A stretch of 64,000 nt of DNA from Atrichornis clamosus (Eukaryota > Chordata > Aves > Passeriformes > Menuridae). A model generated the notes under the pieces. The model saw only the letters and a program-made list of their open reading frames with translations, did no database searches and was not told where the DNA came from. Below, one piece after another: positions 44,501 through 59,120 of the stretch. The stretch lies in assembly GCA_013400975.1 (NCBI GenBank), contig WBMZ01010845.1, positions 104,187-168,186 of the forward strand, read 5' to 3'. How positions within the stretch are numbered: position 1 is the first letter of the stretch; each line of letters starts with the position of its first letter. The position numbers and the translations under genes are program-made.

Positions 44501-47500
44501 TATTTGCAGTTACCTTATAATTTGCAGGTCAGAGAACCAGAAAATAATTTTGACTATCTGCAAAATCCAGATTATTTTTACCCAGAGTACCTCCGGTGTC
44601 ACAACTTGGAGCTATTAAGGTTACTTTAAATTTAGAACAGAGATCAGAGTATGATGTAAACAAACTTTGGCTGAAATCTGCTAATTAACAATGTTAAGAA
44701 ATACAGCAGTAAAAGCTGGGTTTGCTCAGTTTTAAAGCACACTGACTTCATCTGCAGAACTTTTAATTTATCTCACGCAATTGACAGCAATTTATCCATA
44801 TATACGTCTGACTGTATACTGTAAAAAGTAAGACATTATTTTGGAATAGTCCTACTTAACATACAGTATAAGTTTAAGCAAAAGGGAATTATAGTTTTCA
44901 GTTCCACAGTGGAAATAATTTTCTACTCATATAGTTCTAATGAAAATAGTAGAAATCTTTCACTAACAGAAGTTAATTTATAGGGTATTCCAGAACCAGG
45001 GCTAGCTTTCTAACTTGGTATTTTGCACCAAGTAGGACTTCAAACACTAGAAGCACTTATACCCTTTCTCAAACTGATTTTGCACCAAAAAGCGTGGATA
45101 TTTAAAAAAAACCCAAACAAACTAAAAACCAACAACTAAATCAAAACCAAGCAACCCACCCACTGAGAAGCCTAACACTCTCCACACTCATACTTGTAGA
45201 AGTAACTGCATGACTGAGGGTGCCACAGGATGAGGCTCTTAACACACATGGAACCAGAAATCCAGCTGATGAAGGTCTGCAAGCTTCACTGAGAAACAGC
45301 CCTTTATTATATTTCCATAAATATCTGAAGTTTCACAATAATTTCCATTCATAAATCAGTTTTTGCATGTCCTCAACAGTCTAACTTAATACATGTTGAG
45401 AACATAGGTTGGTAGCTGAGGACAAAACTATCACAGCTTCAAATACCTAGTACTTGCTCTGAATGAAGTACCAAGGCCTGAATGAATAGGATATATCAGA
45501 AAAAGAAATCATGGGTTTATGCAGTATAGTGATTATTTTTTTCATACTTAAAACTAAAAATAGCAGCAGTGCTTCACACATAATTTTACTGCAAGAAAAA
45601 AACCCAAAACAGTAGTGTACATAATTAAATTACAGCCTCATGGTGAGGATTAGATACACTGACAGAGTTGCTGCTATTCACAATGGATTCTCACAATTTA
45701 ATACACGTGTGAGCCAAACAGAATTTTAAACGTGTAGCCTAATTATTATAATAATTGCATCAGAGAGATTTTCTTGAGTTCAAAAAAGCATACTATTAAA
45801 CATAAAAATTTAAGACATACATAAAACAGTTTTCTACAGTTAATTTTATTAATTTTTCATGAGATTGCAACAAATGATGTTGACTTAAAGAACCTGTGTT
45901 TTACAAAGTCTCTCAAAGACTTCTTTCTGTAGAAGTAAAAATACATTTGTGTAATTTGTGCAGATGATTAGCATGGAGCTCTCACTCTATACTGTGAATT
46001 AATCTCTTTAATCTGGGCAATCTGTTTTTAGATAAAACACATGATAAAGTATTTATGCAGTGAAAAGAACTCCTTAGGCAAAATTTGTTTGGATCCAAAA
46101 CCTTTTTACACTACCTTTATCATGTATTGTGCTTTTCTTGGCTTTCTAAACCTTTTAACCCATGTCACAATCTAATAATCACTATTTAATAATTATAATC
46201 ATTCCCTTATTAACTGGGTATTTCTTTTCGTTCTTCTAAGGCACCCTGCAGTTCAAGACAAGGAAATCTCTTTGTTGATTAGTTATTTAAGAACAGCAAC
46301 AATAACTATGCTGGAAAGAAAGGTGCTTTGAGAGGATTACACAAAGCTAGTTCTCAACAGCACCAAGCCAAAAGCAGCAAATTACAAACCCAAGTACTTC
46401 ATTGCATGTAACCAAATTGGCTGGTTGAAATGCTAATTGCCTTTCAGCAAAGCAGACAGAGGACCCTGGGCTTCAGAGAATGACAAGCATTTTTTACCCC
46501 ACTTCTGTACCATTGTCTTGCTGAGAATTACTCAAAATCTATTCATAAAGGTAGCTCTTGTCCTAACCTTTAAAAATGTGGGAAATTTCTAAGGCTCTTA
46601 CCAATACCTCAGATCTGCTGGCCTGCCAAACCCATAACAGATGGCTGAATTAAGGTCACGTTAAATCCTTAATGAAGCAAAGCTTGAAATAATTCAGAGC
46701 ACTAACATATTGGACCAGTCCAGGATAAGAGACTGAGAAGTTTCTTTTGCCATCAGAAAATGAGAATCATAACTGTATTCTAATTAATGAGTGCAAGATG
46801 CAAAATTAGATAATCAAACAGAAATATCTTAGTATATGAAAATATATTGCTGCTACATTCTGTCCTGCTACAAAATCCACAAACACAAAAGCTGTGATGA
46901 CCATGGAATACACCTCTGTAGTTAAATTTTGCCAGAAAAAATTGGCCTGTCAAACATGCCTGTTTCAGTAAGTACAGGCATACTTATTTTAACAGCAATC
47001 TTGGTTTGGACATACAAATTATTTCACTACAAGAAACTCAAACAACTTTAGTTTTATAGGGAATATTCATAAGCCAATCTATGAAACATTTTTTTCATAT
47101 TTGAAGCATATTTTGGAACTCACAGTTTGCAAATTCTTTCTGAAAACTGCCATGAGTTCTCACACATAAACTAAATCTTGAAAGTGTTTATTGACACAAA
47201 GTATTTCCCAGTGAGATTATTCACTTAAAAACTGACTTAAGGAAGTGAGACTTCGCAGAAATTTGTGAAATCATTTGTGATTCAGTAATTTAAAAAAAAT
47301 GTTACAGTGAGCCAACCTGGAACAAAACAAATGGCATCTAATATTAATTCCTCTTGTGAATCCTTTTTTTTTTCTTAAGAAATAGCAATGTAGCCCTTAT
47401 TAAATAGACATAATTCTTGAACTCGTGCAATGCCAATGAACTTGACAAATGCCTACAACTGACAGCTCTGGCTTTGAAAGATTCAATTTGATGATGGAAA

Positions 47501-49640
47501 TACTGATTCTTAATACACATTGAAAGAAGTATTTAGACACTATGTATGTTTATTTCTAGAGAGGAAAAGAAGTGTTACATTCACCTATATATACTACACT
47601 GAACATACCTAAAGTGGACAGTCTTGCAGAGCTGAAATACAAGCACAGTTTCTAGAAATGAGTAAAACTGATCAAGAGGATTACACATGTAAAAATAGTT
47701 GTATATGTGATATCATCTTTAGAAGGTCAAGGCCTAAAACTCCATGAGCAAATAATCACAGCATATTCTTCTTATTTACTCTTACCTACCTACACTTTTT
47801 ACTTCTTAGTGAACAACTAAATTGACCTGATACCAGGAAAACCCTGGAAGAGACTGAGGTTATTCAGAAATAAAACTTAGCTAAATTGCATCAAATACCT
47901 TATCTCAAGTAATAGCAAGAGTCATACATACACTTTATTATTCTGATGCTTTCAGAAACACCTTAGATTAGAACTCTTCAGATGTAGCTGAGACAAATTT
48001 TAATCCTCTCCTTCTTCAAAGCATGATACAATAACATACTTGTAAAATTTTTCAGTGAAACATTCTAAAATTAAAATTCCGTTACGGTTATGGACCACTT
48101 TTTAAATGGTAATTAAAAATCCCCTCTTCGTTACCATGTCACAATTCTGAACAACTATGGCAGCTGTGTAACAATATCAAAGGTGATTTATGGGTCATTA
48201 ATATTTTTCTCAGAAATTGCTAGAAATTGTTTGTACCCAAAGAATGAGATCCCTGCAGACCTCTGTAGTGGTATTTTTCTTTAGTGCTATACATAAAGCT
48301 TTCATAACTTTTTCAATAGTTCAATTTCAGTCATCATGTTTACATGCTAATTAAAATATGCATGTAAGCATTTATAGACTTAAGCACTCTTATCTTCTTA
48401 AATTGAATTCCAAAGCAAATAAAAAACCCTGGAAGACAATAAGCTTAAATAATAAAATTCCATGCATAGTAGAGATTTCAGTATAGGATATGATTTAAAC
48501 CCTATTCTAAACATTTCTTTCAAATAACGCTCAGAACAATTTCTCATGGAAGAATTGCACAGTAGGCTTGAAAGCATAAGGATCCATCTCATTCAGTAGT
48601 ACCAACAATTAGAAACTCATCCAGCACTACTTTTTAACCTTAAAAGTGCTGACAGAACAAATATACTGCGCAGTACTTGTCTTCACAAAAACAGGTACTA
48701 TTTTTTCCTATGGATTTTCATGTGACCAGGATGCAGACCACACTTACAAGTTAATAAGCATGTGGTTCCATTATCAATGTTAATTAATTCTTTCAGATGT
48801 AAATTTAGTAAACACCATTGATTTCATCATGTAAAGCTATTAAAACACAAATGTGCATTAGAAAACTGTTAAAGCACAAACCTGTGCTTTAGAAATCAAT
48901 AACAACATAAATACTAGTAACAACAACAAATTAGAAATTGTATACCCTTGAAATATGACAGTTCTTATATTATCAAATATTGGCCATTTCAATTCTAAGA
49001 CAATTCAAATCTAAGGCTACTATACTACAAATTATTTTATTTCCTCAGGAACCTGGTTCTTTTGGGTCTTTCCACATGGAAACACCGCAATCTGTTTAGT
49101 AGGAAAAGCCTAGTTTAGGCTTAAGGATGAACTAAATATATAACCTTCTACCTTCAGTTATTAAACTGCCCTCAAGGTAGGTTCCCAAAATTCTTAGTAC
49201 TTAACTGAAAGACTCATTCTGGAGAATGTGTGTAAAGCATTGTCAGAAAAAAACAAATATTTTCAGCTTGTATATAATGAATAAGATTTTTTAAATTCAC
49301 ATGTTATTTCACATCTGCACTATAAAGTTATTACAGACTCATTAAAATACAATTACTGATTTTTGGCAAGCAGTTGCCAAACTGATACGTTTGATCTTAA
49401 CTTTATCTGGGATAGCAAGAGTGAATTATGCAATGTCTTATACAGAATCAACATATCAAAAGCAAGAAGCAAAAGCAGGATTTCTAATTGCAATCACTTG
49501 CATGTGATATTGCAATTATTAACATTTAAAACTCATTCCTTATTAGATGATGATTTGAAAAATTCATTTTTACTTTCAACTCACTCTCCTTTAAAATACA
49601 CATAGCATAGGCAGCCCCTCCACTTCTTTTATTTTCACCT
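38541..49640. other. Noncoding region upstream of the first coding exon
   Basis: 11 kb of AT-rich sequence, presumably the ADGRV1 5' intron. No coding exon, RNA gene or clear transposon seen. A two-copy roughly 29-base tandem unit lies at 48,838-48,897. The stretch at 42,530-42,740 is somewhat richer in C. Confidence 0.7.
48838..48897. repeat. Short imperfect tandem duplication
   Basis: TTAAAACACAAATGTGCATT and TTAAAGCACAAACCTGTGCT are successive imperfect copies, each followed by a TAGAAA string. Confidence 0.6.
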
Positions 49641-49831
49641 AACTTAAACTGTCAATTAAAGTTTTGTTCTTTTTTGAGAGTCAAAAATTGTCATTTTCAG
49701 ACTGAGCTGCATCTGATAGCATTCCCTGAGAACAGGATTTTCCATTGGAAAGGCTATTGTCTCCACCTGCCCGACTCTGCAGAGCAGAAAGAGGAGCTGC
49801 TGGAACAACAGAAACCTTAGCAGACTCTCAC

Positions 49832-50120
49832 CATGCAGCAGCCCCCCGCGAATGAGCGCCACGCTCGGTGCCGGCCGCTCTTAAACCCCGTCCCTGCCGC
49901 AACAGGTGCTGCTGGCAGAACTCTCGGGCTGCACAGGGAACACCTCTGCGGCTGATACAGGATGCTTCAAAGCAACTGCTGCCTCAGAGAGAGGGACAAC
50001 AAACCTACCTGGACCCTGGGACATGAATGTCCGCGTCTTCTGGACTCCGCCAGCTGCCTGCACACGCTCTGTCACTCACGCATTATGCATTCTCGTCTCC
50101 TACTCCTCCCTCTGCTCTGC
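49832..50120. promoter_or_regulatory. Small CpG cluster, candidate internal promoter and 5' exon
   Basis: A sharp rise in G+C and CpG (CCCCGCGAATG, CGCTCGGTGCCGGCCGCTC) inside AT-rich sequence. On the minus strand the GC-rich stretch ends with CATG|GTGAGAGT at 49,832, a good splice donor that could join the acceptor at 38,523. A TTTAAG at about 49,880 could act as a weak TATA on that strand. On the plus strand AGATAAAAGGGG near 50,177 is another TATA-like string. No coding potential is convincing: the minus-strand frame across the donor has a stop just upstream and no ATG. Confidence 0.45.
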
Positions 50121-50179
50121 GCAGCGTCCAGCACTCTCCTCCCTTTCCTGACTCCTGCTGCCTTCCCACTGCTGTGAAG

Positions 50180-53100
50180 ATAAAAGGGGGTGGGATGGAA
50201 GAGGACAAAATTTTTTCAAAGCCCAGCAATTGCTGCTACGCTGCTGTAGTTGAGATAGAGCCAGCCTCTCCCAGCAGGTCTTCCACTCAGCTTGAACTGC
50301 GCTGTTTTATTACTGGGAGCAGCAAAACTGGCAGGTTTTATTACTGGATTATGACAGATTTTGGATTCAAGTCCTCAACTGCACCAGAACATGCAGCTCA
50401 TCTTAATTCACAGCTTTTCAGTGCTCTGTGTGGAGAAACAATTTCCCATCCCAAATGAAACATTCCAGACTCGCCCATTTCTCTAACTAATATCAAATTA
50501 TATTTTATGGTCACTATCATCCCAAGTAAATCCTGATCCATGAGAGAGACACAAAGGTGACACTCAGATCATGTCACTGCTGGCCCCCAGACTCCCAAAT
50601 TCTCCCACTTAATAAATAAGTATCAAAACTTCTACTTATCCAATAAAGGATAGAAGGCAGAAAGATAATACAGAAGTATTAGGGCCAAAACAAGACAGGA
50701 TCTAGAACACTTTAATACATACTTCTGATGTCATTAGCCTGGTCTGAGTTATGGTGATCATGGTTTGGGAATAATGTAAGCAAACGTGGAAAGGCAAAGA
50801 AGATGCTAGAGAATGATGAAAGATTAGAAAAAATACTTAGTAAAAGACACACAGACCTCAAGAAGCATTCTGCTTGCAAAAGTGATGCTTTAAAGTAGAA
50901 AGTATTCCACCTAACAGCTATCCAGCCTAATGTAGAATCCTAGCAGGACGGGATGAACTACCTCTAAGAGGTGTTTTATTTCCCTTCTCTGACTAAAGAG
51001 GGAGTCCAGTTATCTCAGACTACTACCCAACTTTATTAGGTAAGAAGATTCCCTGTATTTACTTTGTATATAGCTATAGAGAAAATAAATGTTGATAAAT
51101 AAAAATTTGCACTATAACTGATAAAGGCATAAATGATCTAATATGCAGATGGAAAAGTAGACATTAATAATCAGAACAAACTTGAGTTCTTAAGAGTGGA
51201 GGAAACAAACCACTGGGATGGCTCACCAAACCTTATAAAAATTCTGTTTCTAAAAAAACCCTCAAGTGTACTTTTTTCTACTAAAAAAGGTGCTGTGCAT
51301 CTAAAAGGAATTCAGGTTGTTCTCTTTGATAATCTTTTTAATATGTTTAATCACTTCTTCCACTAGTTCACCTTGATTTATATCTGAATGTATTTTTTGA
51401 TCAATACTTTATTTTGCTTAATCCTCATGTACCTGCACCACTTTATCTGGAAAAAAAAAGAAAAAAAAAGGGAGCAAGAAGCAATGCTTAATAGGCCAAT
51501 ACTATTGTCTGCTGAATTTTGCATCAGACAGAACTTAATGTACGAGCAGAAGTAGCATGTTTTTCAATACCATACTGTTATTTTTCTATCTCAGCCTCAA
51601 AATCTAGACACCACATTGTTTTTCCTCTCTGGAACAGGCAGAAAGGGTACTAGAGCTATAAGATTATTTTTATGTTTTATTCTATAATGATGTTTCATCT
51701 TACATAACTTACTTCATGTCATCCTTTTGTCAGTCACTTTCTGTGCAAAGTTTGGCTCCCGCCAACTATCAGGGGGCTGCCTTAATAGTCATCAGTTTTC
51801 AATTACAGCAGACCTGAGCACATTAAATATTACTAATTACTGAGCTAGAAAACTAAGGAGGAGTGAGAACTCAGACTTGGGCTCACTAATTCACATAGCT
51901 ATTTTCACGGGGTCTTGCAATAAAACCACATTCAGATCCAAAATGACTGGACGTTTTGCTGTGCTCTCTGACTCAACATGTGGTACTCCATGTTTTCTCT
52001 CAATCCCTGGGGATTTTCTGATTACTTTTTTTCATTCTCATCATACCACTTCAGGGTCTTGTGCTTCCTTTTGTTATACTTGAGGATGAAACAGAGCTCC
52101 CATAGGATTTTGTCAGTGATGGTCGTCAAGCAGCTGGAAGGCTCTTGGTGATTGACATCGGACACTCCACACACTCTTTTAACAACTCAGCATTCAGCCC
52201 ACACAGCACTCCCACCCCTTACAAATGTCAGGGACAAACAATCAGGTCTGGTATCGGACCTACAACAGATCTGGCATTGCACAGAACTATGCCTCCAGGT
52301 CAGCCTTAACTCCTCTTTTCAATAAAAGCAGTAAATAAGGTGTATTAAGTACACCCCTCAATTCTTTGTTTGTTTGTATATCCTTTGTTTTGAAATCATT
52401 AAAACTCTGTAAGTTAAAAATGGCTCTGCTGCACATAAACCAATATTGAAAGCACCAGCAACAGAAACAATGGACTCCAGTTTGTTTGTTTGTTTTGAAA
52501 TCTTGCCTTTTTTCCTTTATTGGCATCATCTGAAAGGAAAGATCAGAGAAGAGGGAGTTAGAAGAAGAAACAAATCCCTGAGAAAGAACACAGTACTTAA
52601 AGGAGCAAGAAGAAAAAAATATCTAGCAAAGCCTTCAGGCTTGTATATTTTCTGTTCTTTACATTTTGGTTTCTATTAAGGAAGATTTTTGTGTTTTATC
52701 AGTGCCGTTTGGTTTTCAGTATGAAGACTGAAATCTTAATCTACAAATACTAGAAAGCAAAAATAAATGTTGATAATAAAATTTTTATTCATAAATGCCG
52801 CTAAAACTGACATGTGTTTTCAGCTGTGGCATCCAAGCACCAGAATTCTGGGCTAAGCACTTATTTGGCCTCAAGTACCAAAGACATTCTGAGAATTTTG
52901 AAATGTTCTTCTTCTCAAGTTTCCATATTGCTCTATCTATCACCTTTTCTGGTGCTTTAGCTAAAGCAGGCCTAACTACTCCGAATGAGGAACATTAAGC
53001 ACATTGCATAGTTTCTTCATAGATCAATCCTTAATTAAAATACATGAGACAAGTTATTTTTACCTCTTATTTATAAAAGAAATTTCTCCAATATGACACA

Positions 53101-56100
53101 CTTCAAAAATACTTAACATCCACCACTGTACAGGGAGACACTGAGGCTGCTCTTACTCCTTCCTTCACAGCAAAATCAACAAGATACATATTATTTTCCT
53201 GCAAGAAATTCACTTAGTCTTGGCGGTTAGCTGTTGGTTGTTTTTTAAATTTGCATTTTCTTTAAATGATGATCCATGGTGCTCAGAATTTCTACAAGAC
53301 AGACCACATTAGAGATGACCACAAACACTTGTATTCTTTCATGTGCATGTGTGGCTGTAGCTCAGTATTTGATTCTGTACAGATATTTGTTTGTTTCACT
53401 GATATCTAGGATGCATTCCCCTTGTTCTTTCTTATTACTTCTCAGTGTGATTAGCACCAGGGAGCAGATCTAACTAGAAGTATTAAAGAAACAGCAGTCA
53501 GAACTATAGAACATGACTTTAGTAGCACAGTCCTCAGGGAACTCTGCTAAGTCACACTTCAAAAGGGGGCAGAACTGACCGAGACTCATACCAAAGAGAT
53601 GTCTTCATCTCAGAGCCTGACTAGTCTGTACTATCAGGCTTCTGCCCTGCTATCCCACAGCATCTTAAGATTACATTTGGGTTGTCTCTTCTTCAAAATG
53701 TGAAATGAGGTTTCTGATCATTTTCTAGTTGTCCTACCTGCACTCTCTGGATTCTCCTATCCAGTCACTCCATGTCAGAGAAACGCACAACCACTGCCAA
53801 GTGTCACTTGATGCCAGGCATTTGCATTGCTCTCTTTCCTGAACTGTTCCACATCCTTTCATTGGGCTGGGAGTGAATTAATATTAAAATCTTGATTTTA
53901 CTGCATAGCTACCTGATGAATAAACAAACACATGCAGGAAAGAGCAAAAAATAGACAAATGTTAATAAACTAGGACTGAATGACAACATTTCAGTATTAT
54001 TCGTCTGACTGAGTGAATTATGCCAGACTGGTTCATGTGCAGACATATATAGGTAAAATCAAGTTTTGGTCTTTTATTTTTAAGAAAAATTCAGAAGTTT
54101 CAGTTCAGAAAATGAAAAATGAGACCTTCCAGGCAGATTGTGCTCTTTCTCAATGGACATACGTTACTTTGTTTATGCTTCCTATGATCAGCTTGGTAAA
54201 GGTCAACCTTTTCATGGTATAGCTTCTTACCTGGATATGCATAAAGCATGCTGATGTCAACATTTTAAAAGAGCTTTAAACTGAAAAAATTGAAGAATTC
54301 CTACATCTTTTAGGAAAAAGTAAATGGTTCCTATCATCCACTCATTTAAGGTTGCTATATTTTAACACACATTACAACAGAAACATTATTCATACAACCA
54401 TAACTTTTTGATTAATGAACGTAACCTCTCATTTGTCAAGACTTCCACAAGGCTTTTTAAAATGTTAATTTAAATACTAAAGTGTATTAAAAATGAACAA
54501 TTAATGAGAAAATAACTGTTTCTTTTCAACTTAGTGCATCTTAGATTTTGTTTGTCAAGCTCTATCATGCCATTTTAACACAATTTATGTCATTTTGTGC
54601 CAGTCTAATGATTCAAGAAGAATGGCATCTCTGAAGGCATGATTTGGTCTTACAATGTTCCGTAGCTCCTTTCAAACCACAGTCGATGCTTACTGGCTTC
54701 TGTGCCGTATGGAGAAACAGCAAGATGAGAATTTGGCAAGAACAATCTGCCTGTTCCTCTTATACAGTTACTGTTGCTAAGTAAAGTTGCAGTCTTGTTT
54801 CTTCAAATCAAGTGTATTCAGGTCCTCATGTGCAGCATGTCACTGACCATGTATATTGCATGCAGCAAATCCGTTGTTTTCTCATAGAATATTCATGAAA
54901 ACACACAACTTCTGATCACATCAAGTACTAGAATGTAAATTCAAAAAGAATGCTTATCGAAAGGGCATTTTCCTGAATAGAAAATCTAATAAAAATAAAA
55001 TTAAAACCTCTCCATAATCTCTTGCATCTAATTTGTTCTTAATTTCAAAGTCCTCAAAACATATTTAAAGATAAAAGCAAGAGGATTCCAGATGCTGGAT
55101 ACAACATAACTTGCTTTCCCAATTAACATATAGGCATTCTGTTTGCTTCCTTTCAAATGAGGAAAAATGTTCTTGGAAACACAAAAACCCCTATGTTTTT
55201 CTTAAGAATTGACTCCTCTTTTTACGTGAAACACTGAACTATTTTCTCACTAGTTGATACCTTCCCCCCTCAAGATCAAGGACAAAGTACTTGAGCAAAT
55301 GTGACATTAAGTACCTACAATAAATATAAGCTTCCAATGGAAAGCTTTAAGACCAGGATTTCTGTCTCAGAACTAACTATATTCCATATTTATGAATTTA
55401 TTTTCCTGTCTGTGTGGAATCCTGGCATTCATCCTTGCTGTACTATTGTGTCTACAAAGAGGCACTGAAACAATTTAGCATTCTAATGCTGAGGTGGTGC
55501 TTCTGAGGACTGTCAAGCACAGAGAGAAGAAAACAACTGAACAGTGCTAATAGAGAGGATAACATGCACTCCTTTTGGACTTAGCCTGCTAGGGAAAAAA
55601 TGCAACTACTGTCAATACATCTGGTTTTACTTTCATTTACACTTTGTGCTTTGAAAACCTTCAGGATTTCCTTCTATTAATGCAATGCTTGATCTGCAAC
55701 ACTTTTATTGCTATTTCTAATGAAATAACTATGTAATTATTTTATATTGTTTTTCTAAAATGTTATATATTTATAATATCACTCTTCCCTGTGACACCTG
55801 AAATTTGAGTACCTCAGATGCAAGAAGATTAAAAATCAAACCACTTAATTATGTTTATACTGCAAAGCATCCTAAAACAACTGCAAATAAAAGTTCTACA
55901 TGTGATTTGCTATTTGTTGTCCAGGTATTGCAGAAGCCCACACTGATGCAGTAACATCACTTGACATATAAATAATCCTAGAAAAACATAACACACGTAA
56001 CAGTACTATGAAATACACTTTCACATGGTCTTTTAATTTATGGCATTCCAAATCAAAAGAGAGGTTGTTCAGACAAGAAATAAAAACATCCCATTAGAAA

Positions 56101-58760
56101 GTGATATACAGAGGAGAAACTACTGAAATGCATATTTAGCATACACAGTATAAAATAATAAACCCCATATTGTTTAAAATCTGTATAAGATCAGCTAACT
56201 TGATCTTTTAAAGTTGCTTCCAGTCTATGCTCACCATGTGTGGTGCTTCCCTGTGGCTTGTTATTTTACTTCAATGGCAGAGGGAGGAAACCAGCAAAGC
56301 TCAGTAACCATACTGCATAGCAAAACGTAACCATGGAAGCATTTGTCCACTTGTCAGAGCCTCTCCAGAACGATTCAGCCATTCATTTCATTGAATCAAT
56401 ATTGAAGCTTTTAAGATTTATTACTTGAGGGAGGAGGAAAACTAATAAAACAAACTCCTTCTTGCTTCCCATTAAATACAACTTGTCACAGTAGGCATAT
56501 TAATATCTTGTAAACACTTTACTGATGCCGTGTGGGCTATGTTACTGTCTCTCCTGATGAAGATTACTAGTAATGAATTTGCATTCACATGCCTGATACT
56601 CACTGAAAGAACTTAAAGGTTTCTGACATGTTCTGCTGTCCGGTATAGAAGCTGAATCAAATAGAAAGACAAAAGTTGGAAGAAAACAAGGGTTGGAGGA
56701 ATCTGTTTTAAAATGCATGAAAAAGCTCCCTTCAAAGAGTCTGTTTGTACTAGATCACTCTCTTATATTCAATCATAAACTGAATATTTGTAATCATATG
56801 TTAAGTGCTCAAAAAAGTTGAATGGGATGATTTATTTTACAAGTACATTCATATTTGTTAAAATATGCTATTGTTATCTAAAAATGACAGAGGTAAAACT
56901 GAAACAAACATGTTTTGTATAAAAAACCCCCATTTCTTTAGCTGTATACTGATAAGTATTCTAGATTACAAATAGCTATAGTACATGATAATGTTTTTGT
57001 TGTAATCAATTTTATATTGAAAACTTGAAAGAAAGCATAGCAAGATGATTACAACTACAGCATTATTACTTATTACTAATACCAGCAGCAGAGAGCATTA
57101 ATTCAACAGTTTCATTTACACTTGCATGCCCTTATAGTTGAAAACTGAAGGCATCTTAAACACAAAGTTCAAATATTTGCCAATAAAGCAGACTGTGAAT
57201 GTCACACCTGCTTCTATACCAAAGATTTTATAACTCTGAATCAGACCCTTTAACATGAGATACCCTCTCTGCTCTTGCTCCCACTCCCTTCTACTATTCC
57301 CTCTTTGTAAGAAGCTGCTCAGCATACATCACTATTACAGCCATAAGGAGCTTAAAACAAAGGATGAAAGTAATGCCAGAATATTTCAGAGAATTCTCTA
57401 GCTTGCCTGTAGGCTTCTGTTCACATGGTAAGAATAGTAGAAGGGTGGAAGAGGCAGCTGCAGAGCTGACACGATTGCAGGGGTAGCCAGGCCAGTCTAA
57501 GGGCACTTTCCCACTCAGTGGAATGACATCAAAGAAGAGTTTGACAGAGCAAGCTTTTCTCAGCTGTAGGTAGCAATCTACCAGTACAGAATACATCCAC
57601 AGTAGAAACTTGTAAGCCAGTGAGCTTTTAAGTGAGGAAAGTCTGTATCAATTAAGATATAACCTTATCCACATAGCCATGCACCAGTAAGGGTGAATTA
57701 TCTGCATCAAGGCCAGTGGAAGCTTCTGTCACAGCTGAAATGATAAGGCTTAAAAAATACCATATAACATTCAATTCCTGCCCGTAGGGGTAAAAACTAT
57801 GCAAATCCTTAAGCTTTTTATTTCCAAAATTAAGAAGAAGAATCTTCTTGAATGGCAAAAAGCCAGTATTGTACATTCAAGTTTAAATAAACCCACATCT
57901 TAGTGCAATAGCATAGTAAAAATTAAATCCAAAACAAAATAAAAAATAAATACAGGTTATGGTAAAGGGAACTAGGGAACAGACACTTTAAATTATACTG
58001 CATAAATTATAGAAGATTAAAGACAGAAAGGAAAATCACTATGTTGGCAAGACAATGGTTAAGTTTAATAACCATATTTTAAATGTCCATAACAATCAAA
58101 AATAAAAACACAAAAAGAAGTCCAGACAATAAATGCAGCCTGACAGCAAAACTAGCCAAAATGATATACAGGTTTATGTGGAATTTTACTCATAAGGCAG
58201 TAAAAGAAACAAATGGAGTAAATAATCCTTTTTTTTTATTTTTAAGGAGGTAAAGAAATTAAAGAAGTAAATAATAACTTATACAAATAGTGCAATTTGG
58301 TTTAATTCTGAAGGATTAGAATTAGAATGACTGTAATTGTGCTGGTATAACAGAATTGAACATTTGGAGGACTTACTTTTTAATCACATTAGCATGTGAT
58401 AAAGACAGTGCAGTGCTAGTAAGCAGAGTTTAAATAGATTAAAAACTAGCTGGTAGATCTTAAAAAACATTCCACAGTAAGAGGTTGTGAACAAAATATA
58501 TGACTGCGGCAGAATAGTAGAGAGAACACTCTCTTGGTCAGGCAAGAGAAATAGGACACTGATTATGTGGTTGAGTATTATGAGATTTATTGCTAATACT
58601 GAATCTAAAATTTTGTCAATGGAGCATATAACATAAGCAGGTCTAAAGGGTTATAGTATCAGCAAGCTCAGCTAGAAACATTCAGGTTTCCAGGCTTTGG
58701 CCTTACAGAGGGCACAATAACAAAGCCACAAAGCACCAGTGGAGCTACTTTAAGATTTTA
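50180..58760. other. Noncoding region between the 50-kb CpG cluster and the possible LTR
   Basis: 8.6 kb of AT-rich sequence with short T/G-rich runs (TTTG repeats near 52,365 and 52,480) and an A-rich run at 51,451-51,470. No exon, RNA gene or recognisable transposon seen. Confidence 0.7.
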
Positions 58761-58768
58761 TCTCCATA

Positions 58769-59120
58769 TGTAATGGAATCTTGGTGTTTTTATCACCCAT
58801 CCAAAAGTGAGTGTTCCCTTCCTTTGGCCTGGACACACCCTGCTGGCATCTCTGCTGGCATCCCTGCCAGTGGGGGATCCACACTGAAGCTGTCTGCAAC
58901 CTCAGGAGACAGTTTGACCCCTTGGCCCAGGCTCCAGCAGCATTTTATACCCTTTTGTAGGCTGATGTGTACCAAAGTCAATTACAATCATCAGAGCTCT
59001 CCCATTCCTCCTGCAATTCCCACCTGGTGTGGATCTTAGAACAAATCACATTGCCCATTAGAAACAATTGCAAGAGGGAAGGATGTGGAGACCTGGCTAT
59101 CTTTTGTCACTGTCACAACA
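58769..59120 (+). mobile_element. Possible solo LTR
   Basis: A roughly 350-base block of higher G+C that begins TGTAATGG and ends CACAACA (TGT...ACA ends), with a TATA-like CATTTTATACCC in its middle (near 58,940). The size and layout suit an LTR, but I do not recognise the family and see no target duplication. Confidence 0.35.

Noticed and set aside
49656..49862. Open frame across the 49.83-kb donor that looked like an N-terminal extension in frame with the ADGRV1 Met
   Set aside because: The frame begins with GTG, has a TAA stop just upstream and contains no ATG before the donor, so it cannot supply an alternative N-terminus.
53350..53422. Possible tRNA gene from a GGCTGTAGCTCAGT-like A box
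   Set aside because: No matching B box (GGTTCGA-type) at the right distance and no cloverleaf pairing.
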